The notes: a model not told the origin generated them from the sequence alone. DNA of 64,000 nucleotides from Undibacterium parvum (GCF_003955735.1 NZ_CP034464.1:372001-436000); one strand, 5' to 3'. Positions 43,008 to 52,056 are shown, counted from the stretch's first letter. Numbers and translations are program-made.

Positions 43008-43640
43008 TCATCTGCGGATTATCCATTCAGCCAAAGCAAGATTGATCATCCACGCGGCGCTCATTAATACATCCCTTGGCAGCCCACTTAGTGCACCAAA
43101 AGCCAACATCCACGGTATTCCGAGAAGTGCTTGTGTGCCAGCACCTTGACCGAGCGCGTAGCCCCTGATCATCCATGCACGGTGTTTCGCAATATCGCGA
43201 CGCAAAATGGCAAGCAAAGAAATAACTATCGATAGCACCATGGCCGAACCAACTAAGAGGCGGACGCTGTACAGTAGCACGCCTTGCTGCTGCAAATCGA
43301 TCGGATACATTTCTGTCATCCACAAGCCTGACAAACCAGCAAACAACCCGAAAGGCACAAGCAGGCGCCCAGTTAGGCGGTGCCAATCTAGGCTAGATTG
43401 ACGAAATGTTGAGGAAAACTGAAATGCTCCTAGTAGGCAGAATAATGTGGCGCTGAGTAAGTGAACTAATATGGGCAAAGGCGAAGCAATAAAGCGCGTA
43501 TTTTCAGGAGTCGCAGGGCCGCCGGCGACAAGCCCGGATAACCGAACGAAACCAGCCAAAACTGGGACAACGCTTAATAGAAGCAGTGCGGTTGGCACAG
43601 CCCAATCAATTCGCTTTTCCAAATTTATCAAGCGCTTCAT
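43008..43640 (-). CDS. DUF2306-like membrane protein
   Basis: About 210 residues with five to six hydrophobic segments. The pattern PILVHLLSATLFCLLGAFQF, then LDWHRLTGRLLVPFGLFAGLSGLWMT, with His residues in helices and the H-R-x-x-G-R turn, is that of the DUF2306 (YozB-like) family of small membrane proteins, possibly haem-related by its conserved histidines. Two close start codons (43646 and 43640) are possible. Stops ten bases before the end of no other gene; the MipA-like gene precedes it on the same strand by 15 bases, so the two are likely co-transcribed. Confidence 0.7.
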   Translation of the reverse strand: MKRLINLEKRIDWAVPTALLLLSVVPVLAGFVRLSGLVAGGPATPENTRFIASPLPILVHLLSATLFCLLGAFQFSSTFRQSSLDWHRLTGRLLVPFGLFAGLSGLWMTEMYPIDLQQQGVLLYSVRLLVGSAMVLSIVISLLAILRRDIAKHRAWMIRGYALGQGAGTQALLGIPWMLAFGALSGLPRDVLMSAAWMINLALAEWIIRR

Positions 43641-43654
43641 TATCATTTTTACGC

Positions 43655-44512
43655 CTATTTAAGATTGTATGTCACGCCAAAAAGCACTTGTTGAGTATTG
43701 GCCTGCAGTGCTAACGGACTATCTTTTGCGGCGCTAGCTAAGCTCGTGCTACTCACTGCGGCCAACACACTCCAATCATGATTAATTTGATAAGATAAGC
43801 GCACGCCGACGCTAACATCTCGAAGACCGCTCGATGCTTTATATACACGGTATCGACTCGTACTGGCTTGGGTAGCACTGACACCAAAATAGTTTTCCAT
43901 GTAGGAATCGTTAGCCAACGTCGAATCCACGTTTAAACTGACTTGCATCGATGAGTTCAATGGAATTGCGTAGGCTGCGCCAAGTTTTAACAAAGCACCT
44001 TTGTGTTCATTACCCGATCCTATTTGCACACTGCTGTTGATCGAAAATTGATCCGTTATCGCAGCTCTAATAAAGCTGACAAACACTGCCTTTCTCTCCA
44101 CGTCCCCCATGCCAGCAAGAGCTCTAGAGTGACTCTCTTTGCGGCCAACGTCTATGCCGAGCGCCGAGCCGTATTGCACCTTTGACGGTAATTCGTACTG
44201 CAAGCCAATCAATGTGTTGTTGTCACCGCCAACAAAAATGCCATTCGCCCAGTGATATTCCAGTATTGCGACTCCTTTAGTTTCGGTTTCGTCTGAGCCT
44301 TGGTACTTCGGCAAGGAAGCTACGCCAACGCCAATAATGCCACTCGTTGGCAACGCGTCTGGATATCTGTTGTCTGCCGTCTGTTGTGCGAGAACCAAGC
44401 TACATGGTAGGAACAAGCTGGTAACAACAGCAGTACCTAACAAGCGAAAAGTGTTGGAAACGAGGTTTGTTCTGCGTCCGACAGATGAGATGGAATGAGA
44501 TGGAATAGTCAT
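43655..44512 (-). CDS. MipA/OmpV-family outer-membrane protein
   Basis: From the ATG at 44512 (MTIPSHSISSVGRRTN) the product has ~285 residues, a signal peptide ending near SLVLAQQ and a beta-barrel-like mature part: GIIGVGVASLPKYQGSDETETKGVAILEYHW, RALAGMGDVERKAVFVSF, and terminal LLFGVTYNLK with a C-terminal aromatic/hydrophobic pattern. The SLPKYQGSDE entry matches MipA/OmpV scaffolding proteins. It precedes the DUF2306-like gene by 15 bases. A 32-bp palindrome lies about 120 bases upstream. Confidence 0.8.
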   Translation of the reverse strand: MTIPSHSISSVGRRTNLVSNTFRLLGTAVVTSLFLPCSLVLAQQTADNRYPDALPTSGIIGVGVASLPKYQGSDETETKGVAILEYHWANGIFVGGDNNTLIGLQYELPSKVQYGSALGIDVGRKESHSRALAGMGDVERKAVFVSFIRAAITDQFSINSSVQIGSGNEHKGALLKLGAAYAIPLNSSMQVSLNVDSTLANDSYMENYFGVSATQASTSRYRVYKASSGLRDVSVGVRLSYQINHDWSVLAAVSSTSLASAAKDSPLALQANTQQVLFGVTYNLK

Positions 44513-44631
44513 GATGTAAGTTGAATTTATAAAATAAATGATAGGAACTAAGGAATCGCACCGAGATGAGCTTCGGCGAAGCATTGGCTTTTTCGATTGA
44601 TACCTAGTCTATGGAAATCTTATGCGCTCGT

Positions 44632-44663
44632 AACCATACTAAAGTACAGTTTTAGGTATGGTT
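44632..44663. repeat. 32-bp palindrome, copy 1 (upstream of the MipA-like gene)
   Basis: AACCATACTAAA-GTACAGT-TTTAGGTATGGTT-like inverted repeat with near-perfect arms. A second, slightly diverged copy in the same orientation lies at 48320-48351 upstream of the GGDEF/EAL gene, with about 26 of 32 positions equal. Both are upstream of minus-strand genes, so they could be operators of one regulator, or ends of a decayed element. Confidence 0.55.
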
Positions 44664-45144
44664 GTTGAGATAGTGAAGATAATAGATGCCAACTAATGGT
44701 ATGTGCGCCAAGTTGAGCAGACACGATGCATTCCATGATCATCAGCGCAATACTTTTGATATCAGCGAAATGCGCGAAGATCCTAGTGGCTGACTCGCAC
44801 TCGATCAGAAAACGCATCATTTGTACTGCATGTGGTCAGCAATTCCAGACCCAATGCGATCGAGGTTAAGGTTCCCCCCCAATGTTGACCATCAGGTGTA
44901 CGCAAGAAAATTACTTACTGATATCGATATAGCCAAAGAAAAAGGTGGTGCTGCTAGCGCAGGATACCCATAAGCACAATCAATTTTGCGGCGACCTTCA
45001 ACATGGATCATCTATTTTTCAATAAGCCGTAAATCCACAAACTATTTATAGACACGTTTTGAAATGAATAAAACATTTTGAAATTCAAGGGAATCTACCT
45101 ATGCAAACAATCACAGAGATATATCGCACCATACTAAGCTAGGA
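44664..45144. other. Non-coding stretch between the MipA-like and hydrolase genes
   Basis: AT-rich DNA with a short minus-strand frame of 66 codons (44620-44820) that does not resemble anything I know. An eight-C run occurs near 44872. No terminator was obvious for the hydrolase gene ending at 45145. Confidence 0.4.
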
Positions 45145-46290
45145 TCAATGGCGTAAAATAATTTTTGCAATTTTTTCGGCTATATTGTCCGGTTCGGGTT
45201 TATGGGCGTCATTATTGGCAAGAACCGCAATAAATATACCATTCTGGGGGGAGCGCCAAGTGTGCGCGCTGAAACCGCCTATGTCGCCACCATGTTCAAG
45301 CACAGAATTGCCACCAATGTTTCGAATGAACCAGCCATAACCGTAGCCAGCACGCCTATGATCGTTCAAGGTGTAATCTATTGCCATACGATCCCAAGAC
45401 TCTCGCTTGAGCAAAGCTCCTGCTGTTATGGCTGAGTCCCACCGTACCAAATCGTTAACATTGGTGCGCAATGCGCCCGCTGCAAAAGGCCAGCTCATGC
45501 TGTAATGCGCCACACTTAAGATATTTGTTCTGTTTTTCGTATATCCAATGACTGGTGACGAAGGCGTCTCCGCCTCCTCTATCACCGTATCATCCATTTG
45601 CAGAGGCAGGAAAATATGCTGCCGCATGAAGTCCGAGTATTTTTTTCCGGACACCTTTTCAATAATTGCGCCAAGAAGAAAATAGTTGGAGTTACTGTAT
45701 GAAAAACGCTGGCCAGGCTGGAATTCTGGTGCCACATTCCAGAAAAAACTAATGCCCTCATCTACGGTCACGTCGTTTGCCATTCGAGCACCAAATTGCG
45801 GCATCACCGTGTAATTCCTGATCCCAGACGTATGCGTCAACAAGTGTTCAATCGTCACGTGACGGCCATGCTCAGGATACGTGGGGAAATATTTGCCTAT
45901 TTCATCTGAAACGGAGAGCTTGCCCTGCTCAGCAAGCAACATGATTGCCGATGCAGTAAATTGCTTAGTGATCGAGCCCACGCGTAGCGTCAGTTCTGGC
46001 TGTAACGGCAATTTGGTTTCTATACTCGCTAGACCATAGGCTTTACGGAATAATATTGCGCCATATTGAGAAACAATTACCACTGCGCCTGGCTCGTCGA
46101 GCCGAAAATACTTCAATAGCATTGCATCAATTTCTTGTGCACGAGTATCTGTTGTACGTGCTTCATGTGCATCAAGAACCACACCATCTGACTTACCTAA
46201 GGCTACAATGGGACAGAAGAAAACCATAAAACTCAAGAAGATTAAATAATTCAAGCAGCGCGGGTGACGCAAAAAAATAAAAGTATGCAT
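45145..46290 (-). CDS. Serine hydrolase, class C beta-lactamase family
   Basis: Exported serine hydrolase of the beta-lactamase/transpeptidase-like fold (PF00144), 381 residues. A signal peptide (~13-37) is followed by the catalytic SxxK in VGSITKQFTASAIMLLAEQGKL (Ser in SITK), the YSN motif in RFSYSNSNYFLLG and HGG in LEHGGDIGGFSAH. Such proteins include esterases and D-alanyl peptidases; beta-lactamase activity is not implied. It precedes no co-directional gene closely; the small lipoprotein gene lies 20 bases upstream on the same strand, so both may be one operon. Confidence 0.88.
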   Translation of the reverse strand: MHTFIFLRHPRCLNYLIFLSFMVFFCPIVALGKSDGVVLDAHEARTTDTRAQEIDAMLLKYFRLDEPGAVVIVSQYGAILFRKAYGLASIETKLPLQPELTLRVGSITKQFTASAIMLLAEQGKLSVSDEIGKYFPTYPEHGRHVTIEHLLTHTSGIRNYTVMPQFGARMANDVTVDEGISFFWNVAPEFQPGQRFSYSNSNYFLLGAIIEKVSGKKYSDFMRQHIFLPLQMDDTVIEEAETPSSPVIGYTKNRTNILSVAHYSMSWPFAAGALRTNVNDLVRWDSAITAGALLKRESWDRMAIDYTLNDHRRAGYGYGWFIRNIGGNSVLEHGGDIGGFSAHTWRSPQNGIFIAVLANNDAHKPEPDNIAEKIAKIILRH

Positions 46291-46310
46291 ATCAGTAGTT
46301 CCAAAATTGC

Positions 46311-46526
46311 TTAGTTTTTTGCTGCGCCCATTGTCTGTTCACGTTGCATCTTGTAGCTATCATAGCCAACCGAAACACGACTCAGACACGTAGCCCTGTC
46401 GGATTCCGACATTTTTTTACATTTATCCTGAGCGCTATCTTGTAAAGAGCTGTAAACCTGATTGGCAGTACAGGCCGTCAATGTAGACAGCAAAAATATT
46501 GCAGTAAAAATATCACGCGTTTTCAT
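46311..46526 (-). CDS. Small lipoprotein
   Basis: 71 residues with a lipoprotein signal: MKTRDIFTAIFLLSTLTAC, the lipobox LTAC giving Cys19 as the lipidated residue. The mature part (QVYSSLQDSAQDKCKKMSE, then two further Cys) is charged, helical and carries a Cys pair (CKKMSESDRATC). Function unknown. It lies between the GGDEF/EAL gene and the serine hydrolase on the same strand. Confidence 0.8.
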   Translation of the reverse strand: MKTRDIFTAIFLLSTLTACTANQVYSSLQDSAQDKCKKMSESDRATCLSRVSVGYDSYKMQREQTMGAAKN

Positions 46527-46569
46527 AACCTAAATTTCCTCATAAAACCCATTGCAATGTTTTGTAAGC

Positions 46570-48057
46570 TCACACTGATTCATCGACTGATAGTTGGTTA
46601 ATTTTTTTCACTAATAATTCGATGACCTCATCGTTAAACGATGGAGTCTTACTCATATATATAGCAACGTCGGCCGCTGCCATTGGTCTAGAAATAAAAT
46701 ATCCTTGTATTTCATCGCATGAAAGTGCCTGCAATAAACGTAATTGATCTATTGTTTCAACACCCTCTGCGACAACTTTCATGTCCAACGCATGCGCCAT
46801 CGAGATAATTGCAGACACCAACGCTTCTCCCCTCTCCCCTACTCGCAAATTGTCGATAAAAGATTTATCGACTTTCAACATATCTATCTGAAATTGCTGT
46901 AACACGGATAACGAAGAATACCCTGTACCAAAATCATCTAGCAGTACCTTCAATCCTAGGTCGGTGAGAGAATTGAGTTGTTGTTTTACACTTTGATCAT
47001 GCTCAATGATGCATGATTCGGTAATTTCAATTTCCAACATGGCAGGATCAATTCCATAGGTAATCGTATGCCTTAATAATCTTGTCCTTAAATCCCCCAC
47101 ATTCAGTTGGAGTGGTGATACGTTGATTGAAATAGGAATTGCATGCAAGGTTTGCTCCTTCCATCTTGCAATTTGCTGGCAGACCATTTCGATTACCAGC
47201 TCCCCTATTTGCACAATCAATCCACATGACTCAGCAATCGGTATAAATTCGCTTGGAGCTAACAAGCCTCGCTCCGGGTGATTCCAGCGTATCAGTGCTT
47301 CAAGTCCACGCAGTTCGCAAGTGAAACTATCAACGCGTGGCTGGTAATGCAAAATAAATTCATTACATTTGAGCGCCTTACGTAAGGCTTGTTCTAACGT
47401 AATTTTTATCAGGATGGCTGCTGACATCTGTGTTTGATAAAAGAGATATGACTCTTTTACTTGGGATTTTGCCGCATACATCGCGATATCTGCATTCTTG
47501 AGTAATGTTTCAGCGACCTCACCATCTTGAGGATAGATGCTAATACCTATCGACGCTCGCAATGAATAGTGTCGCTCTCCATGCAACTCAAATGGCATAC
47601 TAAGAGAAAAGGAAATTTGTTCCGCCATATTCTGAGCTTCATCTATGCTCGAAAAATCACTTAAGACGAATACGAACTCTCCATAGCTGAGCCGCGCAAT
47701 ATGAACGCCGAGCCTCAATAGCGAACTTAATCGATCACTAACATCACACAACAATTCATTGCTAAAGGCGTGGCCAAATGTGTACTTGATATTTCTAAAT
47801 TCATCCAAATCGACAAATAGCAACGCCATTTGGATATTTGTTCCGTTCACGTCGTTAATACGGTTTTTTAAGTAGTTCATGAGCCAGAAACGATTTCGCA
47901 ACGAGGTCAGCCTATCTCTACTGGCGTAGTTCAACTCGCTCAATTCTTGCGCATCTTCGGCAATGAATGAACTGCTGTCTGCCACTTCAACAGTGTGCAC
48001 CGACAAGGGTTCTGAAATCTCATCAATAAGTAACGATTCACGCACGCGGACATCCAT
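46570..48057 (-). CDS. Cyclic di-GMP phosphodiesterase: degenerate GGDEF plus EAL
   Basis: 495 residues from the ATG at 48057, chosen for its ribosome site (GAAGGG); the frame also extends to 48117. The GGDEF domain (~70-225) has lost its signature (LSYGEFVF instead of GGDEF), so it probably makes no c-di-GMP. The EAL domain (~245-480) keeps the catalytic set: LEALIRWNHPERG, ISINVSPLQL, LEIEITES, DDFGTGYSSLSVLQ, LKVDKSFIDNL and AEGVET. No membrane segment or sensor domain is visible. I infer an active phosphodiesterase lowering c-di-GMP. Confidence 0.9.
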   Translation of the reverse strand: MDVRVRESLLIDEISEPLSVHTVEVADSSSFIAEDAQELSELNYASRDRLTSLRNRFWLMNYLKNRINDVNGTNIQMALLFVDLDEFRNIKYTFGHAFSNELLCDVSDRLSSLLRLGVHIARLSYGEFVFVLSDFSSIDEAQNMAEQISFSLSMPFELHGERHYSLRASIGISIYPQDGEVAETLLKNADIAMYAAKSQVKESYLFYQTQMSAAILIKITLEQALRKALKCNEFILHYQPRVDSFTCELRGLEALIRWNHPERGLLAPSEFIPIAESCGLIVQIGELVIEMVCQQIARWKEQTLHAIPISINVSPLQLNVGDLRTRLLRHTITYGIDPAMLEIEITESCIIEHDQSVKQQLNSLTDLGLKVLLDDFGTGYSSLSVLQQFQIDMLKVDKSFIDNLRVGERGEALVSAIISMAHALDMKVVAEGVETIDQLRLLQALSCDEIQGYFISRPMAAADVAIYMSKTPSFNDEVIELLVKKINQLSVDESV

Positions 48058-48117
48058 ACAATTCCCTTCGATATTTTTAAGAAAAATTCGATTTCTCGTC
48101 AAAAAATTACTCAGCAT

Positions 48118-48670
48118 TTACCGAATTACACGTTATTGCTTTACTGTGCAACGCTCATTGATATACTTAGCCGACTACACTAACACTCATTGCACGATTC
48201 GCTATACAGTCTGGATTTACGAAAGATCACGGCTGTTTCAGTGCGACTCTTTTGAAGACGATGACAAAAATCTTCACCTCACGATTCGCAACGACTATAT
48301 TTGAATACTTTGTGCACGCCACCAGACTAAAGTACGGTTTTGAGTATGGTTAATCGATTCCGTCGTCTAAATGCATTTAGTAAGCTTATTCGCGACAACC
48401 ACCAGAATCAATAAATTGCTAAGGCTAAGAAACTCACGTTCAGCGAGATAATTTGAGCTTGCATAAAGCTAGTTGAAGTCCTTGGATGCTATATCGATAG
48501 GCGCATTAAGACGAGGCTTCCAGTCGTCAATGGAGAGAGCCCAAATATGGACGCTAAACCGACCCCATGCATCAATCTCACGATTCAAACATTTACCACT
48601 CTGATGCGCCAAGAGCCAATATCCAGTCCAATCTCAAGTCGCCATTGGTAAGGACATCCTTGCATTCTAG
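48118..48670. other. Intergenic region with the second 32-bp palindrome
   Basis: Contains the palindrome at 48320-48351 and otherwise AT-rich DNA. The bases 48540-48660 look like decayed coding DNA but I could not assign it. Confidence 0.4.
48320..48351. repeat. 32-bp palindrome, copy 2 (upstream of the GGDEF/EAL gene)
   Basis: Shares ACTAAAGTAC and TATGGTT blocks in the same order with the copy at 44632-44663; the left arm is slightly decayed (CACCAGAC for AACCATAC). Located ~260 bases upstream of the EAL protein start. Confidence 0.55.
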
Positions 48671-48685
48671 TTGGTCAAGCGCGCG

Positions 48686-49150
48686 ATGCGCGACCATGGA
48701 GTCAATCAGGAGACGGTTAAAACCATCTTAAAAAAAGGGATCTGGTCAAGGCGATTACGGGTTGATCTGCTCCAGCCAATATTGGATAGATCCTCAGGAT
48801 TTTCGCTGCATCGTAATGACGTAGAGCTACTAATGAAACAAGTTATTGAAAATAAGAAAGCGAGAAATGATCTTTGGTGTCCGTTCCCCGACGAGACAGC
48901 CGAAAGCAATGTCATCGAAGTACCGTCGGCAATAAAAAGCTATAAAGAACGGATCAACCAGGAACTACTAAAGTCATCGCTACCAGCAGCTGAACGTAAG
49001 GTCTATGACGAAATAGCTGGGACTGCAATTTCGAAAAAAAAGAAAGCAGCGCCGGTATATCAAATCAAACGAAATAAACTGACAAAAGAGAATTTACTCG
49101 ATGCAATGGAGGTCTTTAACGGTCAAGCGCCGCCGGCGATTGATCCATAA
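48686..49150 (+). CDS. Hypothetical protein (~154 aa)
   Basis: Not recognised. The ATG at 48686 starts MRDHGVNQETVKTILKKG; a TTG at 48671 is an upstream alternative. The protein is basic, helical and without signal peptide; it has WSRRLRVDLLQPILDR, LMKQVIENKKARNDLW and KKKKAAPVYQIKRNKLTKENLL. The character is that of a nucleic-acid-associated or mobile-element accessory protein, but no motif supports this. Its AT-rich, lysine-rich composition differs from the core genes of the window, and it stands alone, so it may be acquired DNA or a decayed gene. Confidence 0.5.
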   Translation: MRDHGVNQETVKTILKKGIWSRRLRVDLLQPILDRSSGFSLHRNDVELLMKQVIENKKARNDLWCPFPDETAESNVIEVPSAIKSYKERINQELLKSSLPAAERKVYDEIAGTAISKKKKAAPVYQIKRNKLTKENLLDAMEVFNGQAPPAIDP

Positions 49151-49323
49151 AGGTTTTTATATCCTTTTTCAATGCACTCCAACAAGTGTGGAAATATAGT
49201 TCAATTCCCGAAATATTCGGGAATTTAGCGGCGTAGTATTCCTTGCAAGATCAGAATAATTATCGAAAATGCATGCGAATTGCGATTAAAATCCATATGC
49301 GTAGGAAGCCTATTTTTGCCGGG

Positions 49324-49917
49324 TCATTCTTTTTTTGATGATTTTAGAGAGTGTTGCGGTAGCAATGCTCGCGCGACCGCCGTCGCAATGGTTTGAGCCA
49401 AATCGGGATCACTCACTGCACGCGCCAAAGAAACGCCGCCAATCAAACATGCCAGTGCTGCAAATGCACTTTCTACATCTTTTGGTAAATCGACCGACGC
49501 TGGGCCAGTTGCAATTAACTTCGCCACCTCCCGTAGTTCCGTCTCAAATGCGGTACGCGACAACTCATCGGAACGTACTACCTCTGATGTTAAAGACGGC
49601 AATACGCAACTATCAGATAGGTCGCAAATCCGCCTTTCATTGAGATAGAAATGCACAAATAAATGCCACCACTGTTTTCCATGCTCTCGCTGAAATTGGA
49701 GCAATCCATTCTTTAAAATGCTCATGCCGTGAATCACAACTTCACGAAATGCATGCGCCTTGGAATCGAAGTGCACATAGAAAGCGCCGGAAGTGACTCC
49801 TGCCTCTTTCGCCAAACCGTCCACTCCTACGCCTGCAAAGCCGCCTTTTCTAAAACCGCGCCCCGCCCCCTCTAGGATGCGCTGACGAGTTTGTAATTTT
49901 TGTTCATTTCGAGACAT
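49324..49917 (-). CDS. TetR-family transcriptional regulator
   Basis: 197 residues with an N-terminal TetR helix-turn-helix (RQRILEGAGRGFRKGGFAGVGVDGLAKEAGVTSGAFYVHFDSKAHAF, residues 11-57) and a variable ligand-binding C-terminus of the AcrR-like type. A ribosome site (GAGGG) precedes the ATG at 49917. It is divergent from the short-chain dehydrogenase gene, with a double operator at 49965-50002 between them. It probably represses that gene and, because the same site recurs at 58380-58417, also the ABM-SDR-LysE-EamA operon. The inducer is unknown. Confidence 0.92.
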   Translation of the reverse strand: MSRNEQKLQTRQRILEGAGRGFRKGGFAGVGVDGLAKEAGVTSGAFYVHFDSKAHAFREVVIHGMSILKNGLLQFQREHGKQWWHLFVHFYLNERRICDLSDSCVLPSLTSEVVRSDELSRTAFETELREVAKLIATGPASVDLPKDVESAFAALACLIGGVSLARAVSDPDLAQTIATAVARALLPQHSLKSSKKE

Positions 49918-49964
49918 GCTGCCCTCAATCTATTTTAAATTAAGTTGAAATTATACTTGCTCAC

Positions 49965-50002
49965 ATAACGATCGTCATGTATATTCACATCACGGTCGTG
50001 AT
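49965..50002. promoter_or_regulatory. TetR operator, site 1 (divergent TetR / SDR1 promoter)
   Basis: Two half-elements, ATAACGATCGTCAT and ATCACGGTCGTGAT, are separated by 10 bases. Each is itself quasi-palindromic, so two dimers could bind. Site 2 at 58380-58417, read on the other strand, agrees in about 33 of 38 positions with identical spacing. Confidence 0.75.
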
Positions 50003-50078
50003 TTTAAATGTTTGAGTGCATCGAAAACACTGCTGAAAACAGATTAGCATTTATATACCCTTGATAAGAAAGATACAA

Positions 50079-50996
50079 ATGAACACCCTTAGCAAAGAAA
50101 ATTCCGATAGCAAAAATAGTCATCCTAAGACAATCGTCATCACCGGCAGCAGCAGCGGCTTTGGCGCTTTAACTGCAAAAGCACTCGCTGCTAAAGGCCA
50201 TAACGTAATCGCGACCATGCGAGATGCGGGCACGCGCAATATTGCTTTCAAGGCCGAACTGGAAGCATTCGCAAAACAAGGTGGCTATAAACTAGAAGTC
50301 GTAGAGCTCGATGTGACTAGCGATAATTCTGTCAAAACGGCAATCGCTGCAATTGCTAAGTCACATGGACGAATAGACGTTCTACTTAACAACGCTGGAG
50401 TTATGAATGTTGGTGTAACGGAAGCGTATTCCAGTGCTGAATTGCAAGCACAGTTCGAAGTGAATACCTTTGGTCCGGCGCGTATGATACGTGCAGTTTT
50501 ACCGACCATGCGCGCACAACGTTCGGGATTGATTGTCAGTGTTACTTCACTCGCGGGTCGTGTAGTTTTCCCTTTCTTTGGCGCCTACAACGCAAGTAAG
50601 TTTGCCCTGGAAGCCTTGGCTGAAGCCTACCGCTATGAATTGTCTGGCCTTGGCATTGATTCTGTCATTGTCGAACCAGGTCCGTTCGGCACTAGCCTGT
50701 TAACAAGAAGCCCCGCACCGCGTGATCAAAATATCGTTGATGCCTATGGCGATATCGGCAAAATTCCTGACGCGATGAAAGCAGGATTCCAAAGCATGTA
50801 CGACTCACCAGAACCACCGCGCGTAGAAGATGTGACCGATGCCATTGTAAAACTCATTGAGCAGACAGATAAACGACCATTGCGCACCGTGGTGATGCCA
50901 AAAGGAATGGACTTCGGTGTTGAAAAATTAAATCAGGGTGTCAGCGAAATTCAGAATGCATTACTTAAAACCATGCAATTTGATTCTATGATTTAA
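50079..50996 (+). CDS. Short-chain dehydrogenase/reductase (SDR1)
   Basis: Classical SDR of about 305 residues. The Rossmann motif TGSSSGFGALTAKALA (TGxxxGxG), NNAGVMNVGVTEAY (NNAG), catalytic Ser in SVTSLAGRVV, and YNASKFALEALAEAYR (YxxxK) are intact. Starts considered: ATG at 50079 (preceded by AAGAAAG) and TTG at 50061; I take 50079. It is a close paralogue (roughly three quarters identical by eye) of the SDR at 56982-57872 and, like it, is preceded by the 38-bp TetR operator. An ABM-domain relic follows. Substrate unknown. Confidence 0.92.
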   Translation: MNTLSKENSDSKNSHPKTIVITGSSSGFGALTAKALAAKGHNVIATMRDAGTRNIAFKAELEAFAKQGGYKLEVVELDVTSDNSVKTAIAAIAKSHGRIDVLLNNAGVMNVGVTEAYSSAELQAQFEVNTFGPARMIRAVLPTMRAQRSGLIVSVTSLAGRVVFPFFGAYNASKFALEALAEAYRYELSGLGIDSVIVEPGPFGTSLLTRSPAPRDQNIVDAYGDIGKIPDAMKAGFQSMYDSPEPPRVEDVTDAIVKLIEQTDKRPLRTVVMPKGMDFGVEKLNQGVSEIQNALLKTMQFDSMI

Positions 50997-51018
50997 ATTT
51001 ACTGTGTCTGAGAAAAAA

Positions 51019-51259
51019 ATGAATCAATTGTATGTGTCGGTCATCATCAAGGTCGCACTCAAAAAACTTGATAATTACCACAAGGCGATAAAAAACTTGC
51101 CCTCGCCAGCAAACAGGAACAGAAACGCTTTCTGTTTGAATACTATGAAGTCGAGCAAGGACAAGGGGTTTTTCATTTTGGAAGAAATTTGAAAATTATC
51201 AAAAGCTAGATAGCTATTTCAAAGAGTCACATACGATTTATTTTTTTCTCAAAATTTAA
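51019..51259 (+). pseudogene. Frameshifted antibiotic-biosynthesis-monooxygenase (ABM) domain relic
   Basis: Three overlapping frames join into one ~80-residue product: MNQLYVSVIIKVALKKLDNY.. in frame 1, then LALASKQEQKRFLFEYYEVE.. from 51096 in frame 2, then FWKKFENYQKLDSYFKESHT from 51176 in frame 3. Joined, this has the ABM ferredoxin-like order: a strand, a helix, a strand pair and a C-terminal HT..YF, like the intact ABM gene at 57982-58275. Both shifts occur near homopolymers (six A; TTTTT/TTTT), so a sequencing error is possible. It follows SDR1 by 23 bases, mirroring the ABM-SDR pairing of the other operon. Confidence 0.6.
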
Positions 51260-51390
51260 ACAATGTAGTTACGGATAATTTTCTAAAAAAAACTCTAGGT
51301 TTGGAAGTCTACATTTCGAAAACTTGAACAAGTTTCAACTAACCACCACATCAATATTTATTAAATTACTTAAATTTTCCGAGAATTTTC

Positions 51391-51909
51391 ATGTTTATTA
51401 TAAGTAAATACACTGCTTCAATAAGTATTGCAGCGCCCCTATTAATGATGGGATCAGACACAATAGGAGCACAAGATCAGCCTACTTCTTTAGAGGGCAC
51501 TTGGGTCATGACATCAGCATATGAAATACTGGCCGATGGGACTCGCGTTACAAATTATGGTGAACATCCAAATGGTTTGCTAATGGTCGATAAAAATGGA
51601 CGTTACTCAGTACAAATTTTTCGACCTAATAGACCTAGGTTCATCGCTAAAGATAAAACAAAAGGAACACCAGAGGAATATCGTCAAGCAGTTTTGGGCT
51701 CCAGCACCCATACGGGCAAGGTTGTTATTGAGTCACTCAAAGGGAAATTGATTTTTCAAATTGAAACAGCATCATATGCCAACTGGGAGGGAACAGAACA
51801 GATTCGCGATTACACGTTCAAGGACGGGTTTTTGACTTATCAGGTACCCGCGGGTGCATCCGGCAATGGCACTATCGCCTATTCTATTTGGCAGTATTCA
51901 TCCAATTAA
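51391..51909 (+). CDS. Lipocalin-like exported protein
   Basis: 172 residues with a signal peptide (~1-27, ending near GAQD), then a lipocalin-like domain (PF13924 type): SLEGTWVMTSAYEILADGTRV at the start and alternating strands GLLMVDKNGRYSVQIFRP to the C-terminus. The GTW entry and length fit the Lipocalin_5 family, small barrels that bind hydrophobic ligands; no ligand can be deduced. It lies in a tandem set of plus-strand genes after the ABM relic and before the CHMI gene. Confidence 0.75.
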   Translation: MFIISKYTASISIAAPLLMMGSDTIGAQDQPTSLEGTWVMTSAYEILADGTRVTNYGEHPNGLLMVDKNGRYSVQIFRPNRPRFIAKDKTKGTPEEYRQAVLGSSTHTGKVVIESLKGKLIFQIETASYANWEGTEQIRDYTFKDGFLTYQVPAGASGNGTIAYSIWQYSSN

Positions 51910-52056
51910 TTTTACGATGCCACTTGAATCAATAGAGTAGTAGTGCAACATCGGCGCAGTTTTACTTAAAGTATTAGCGCGATCCCAGATTTTGCTTAAT
52001 GGTGAAGTTGAAGTTGAAATTGAACCAATCCGTTCATGCAATAACCAGGAGAAATA

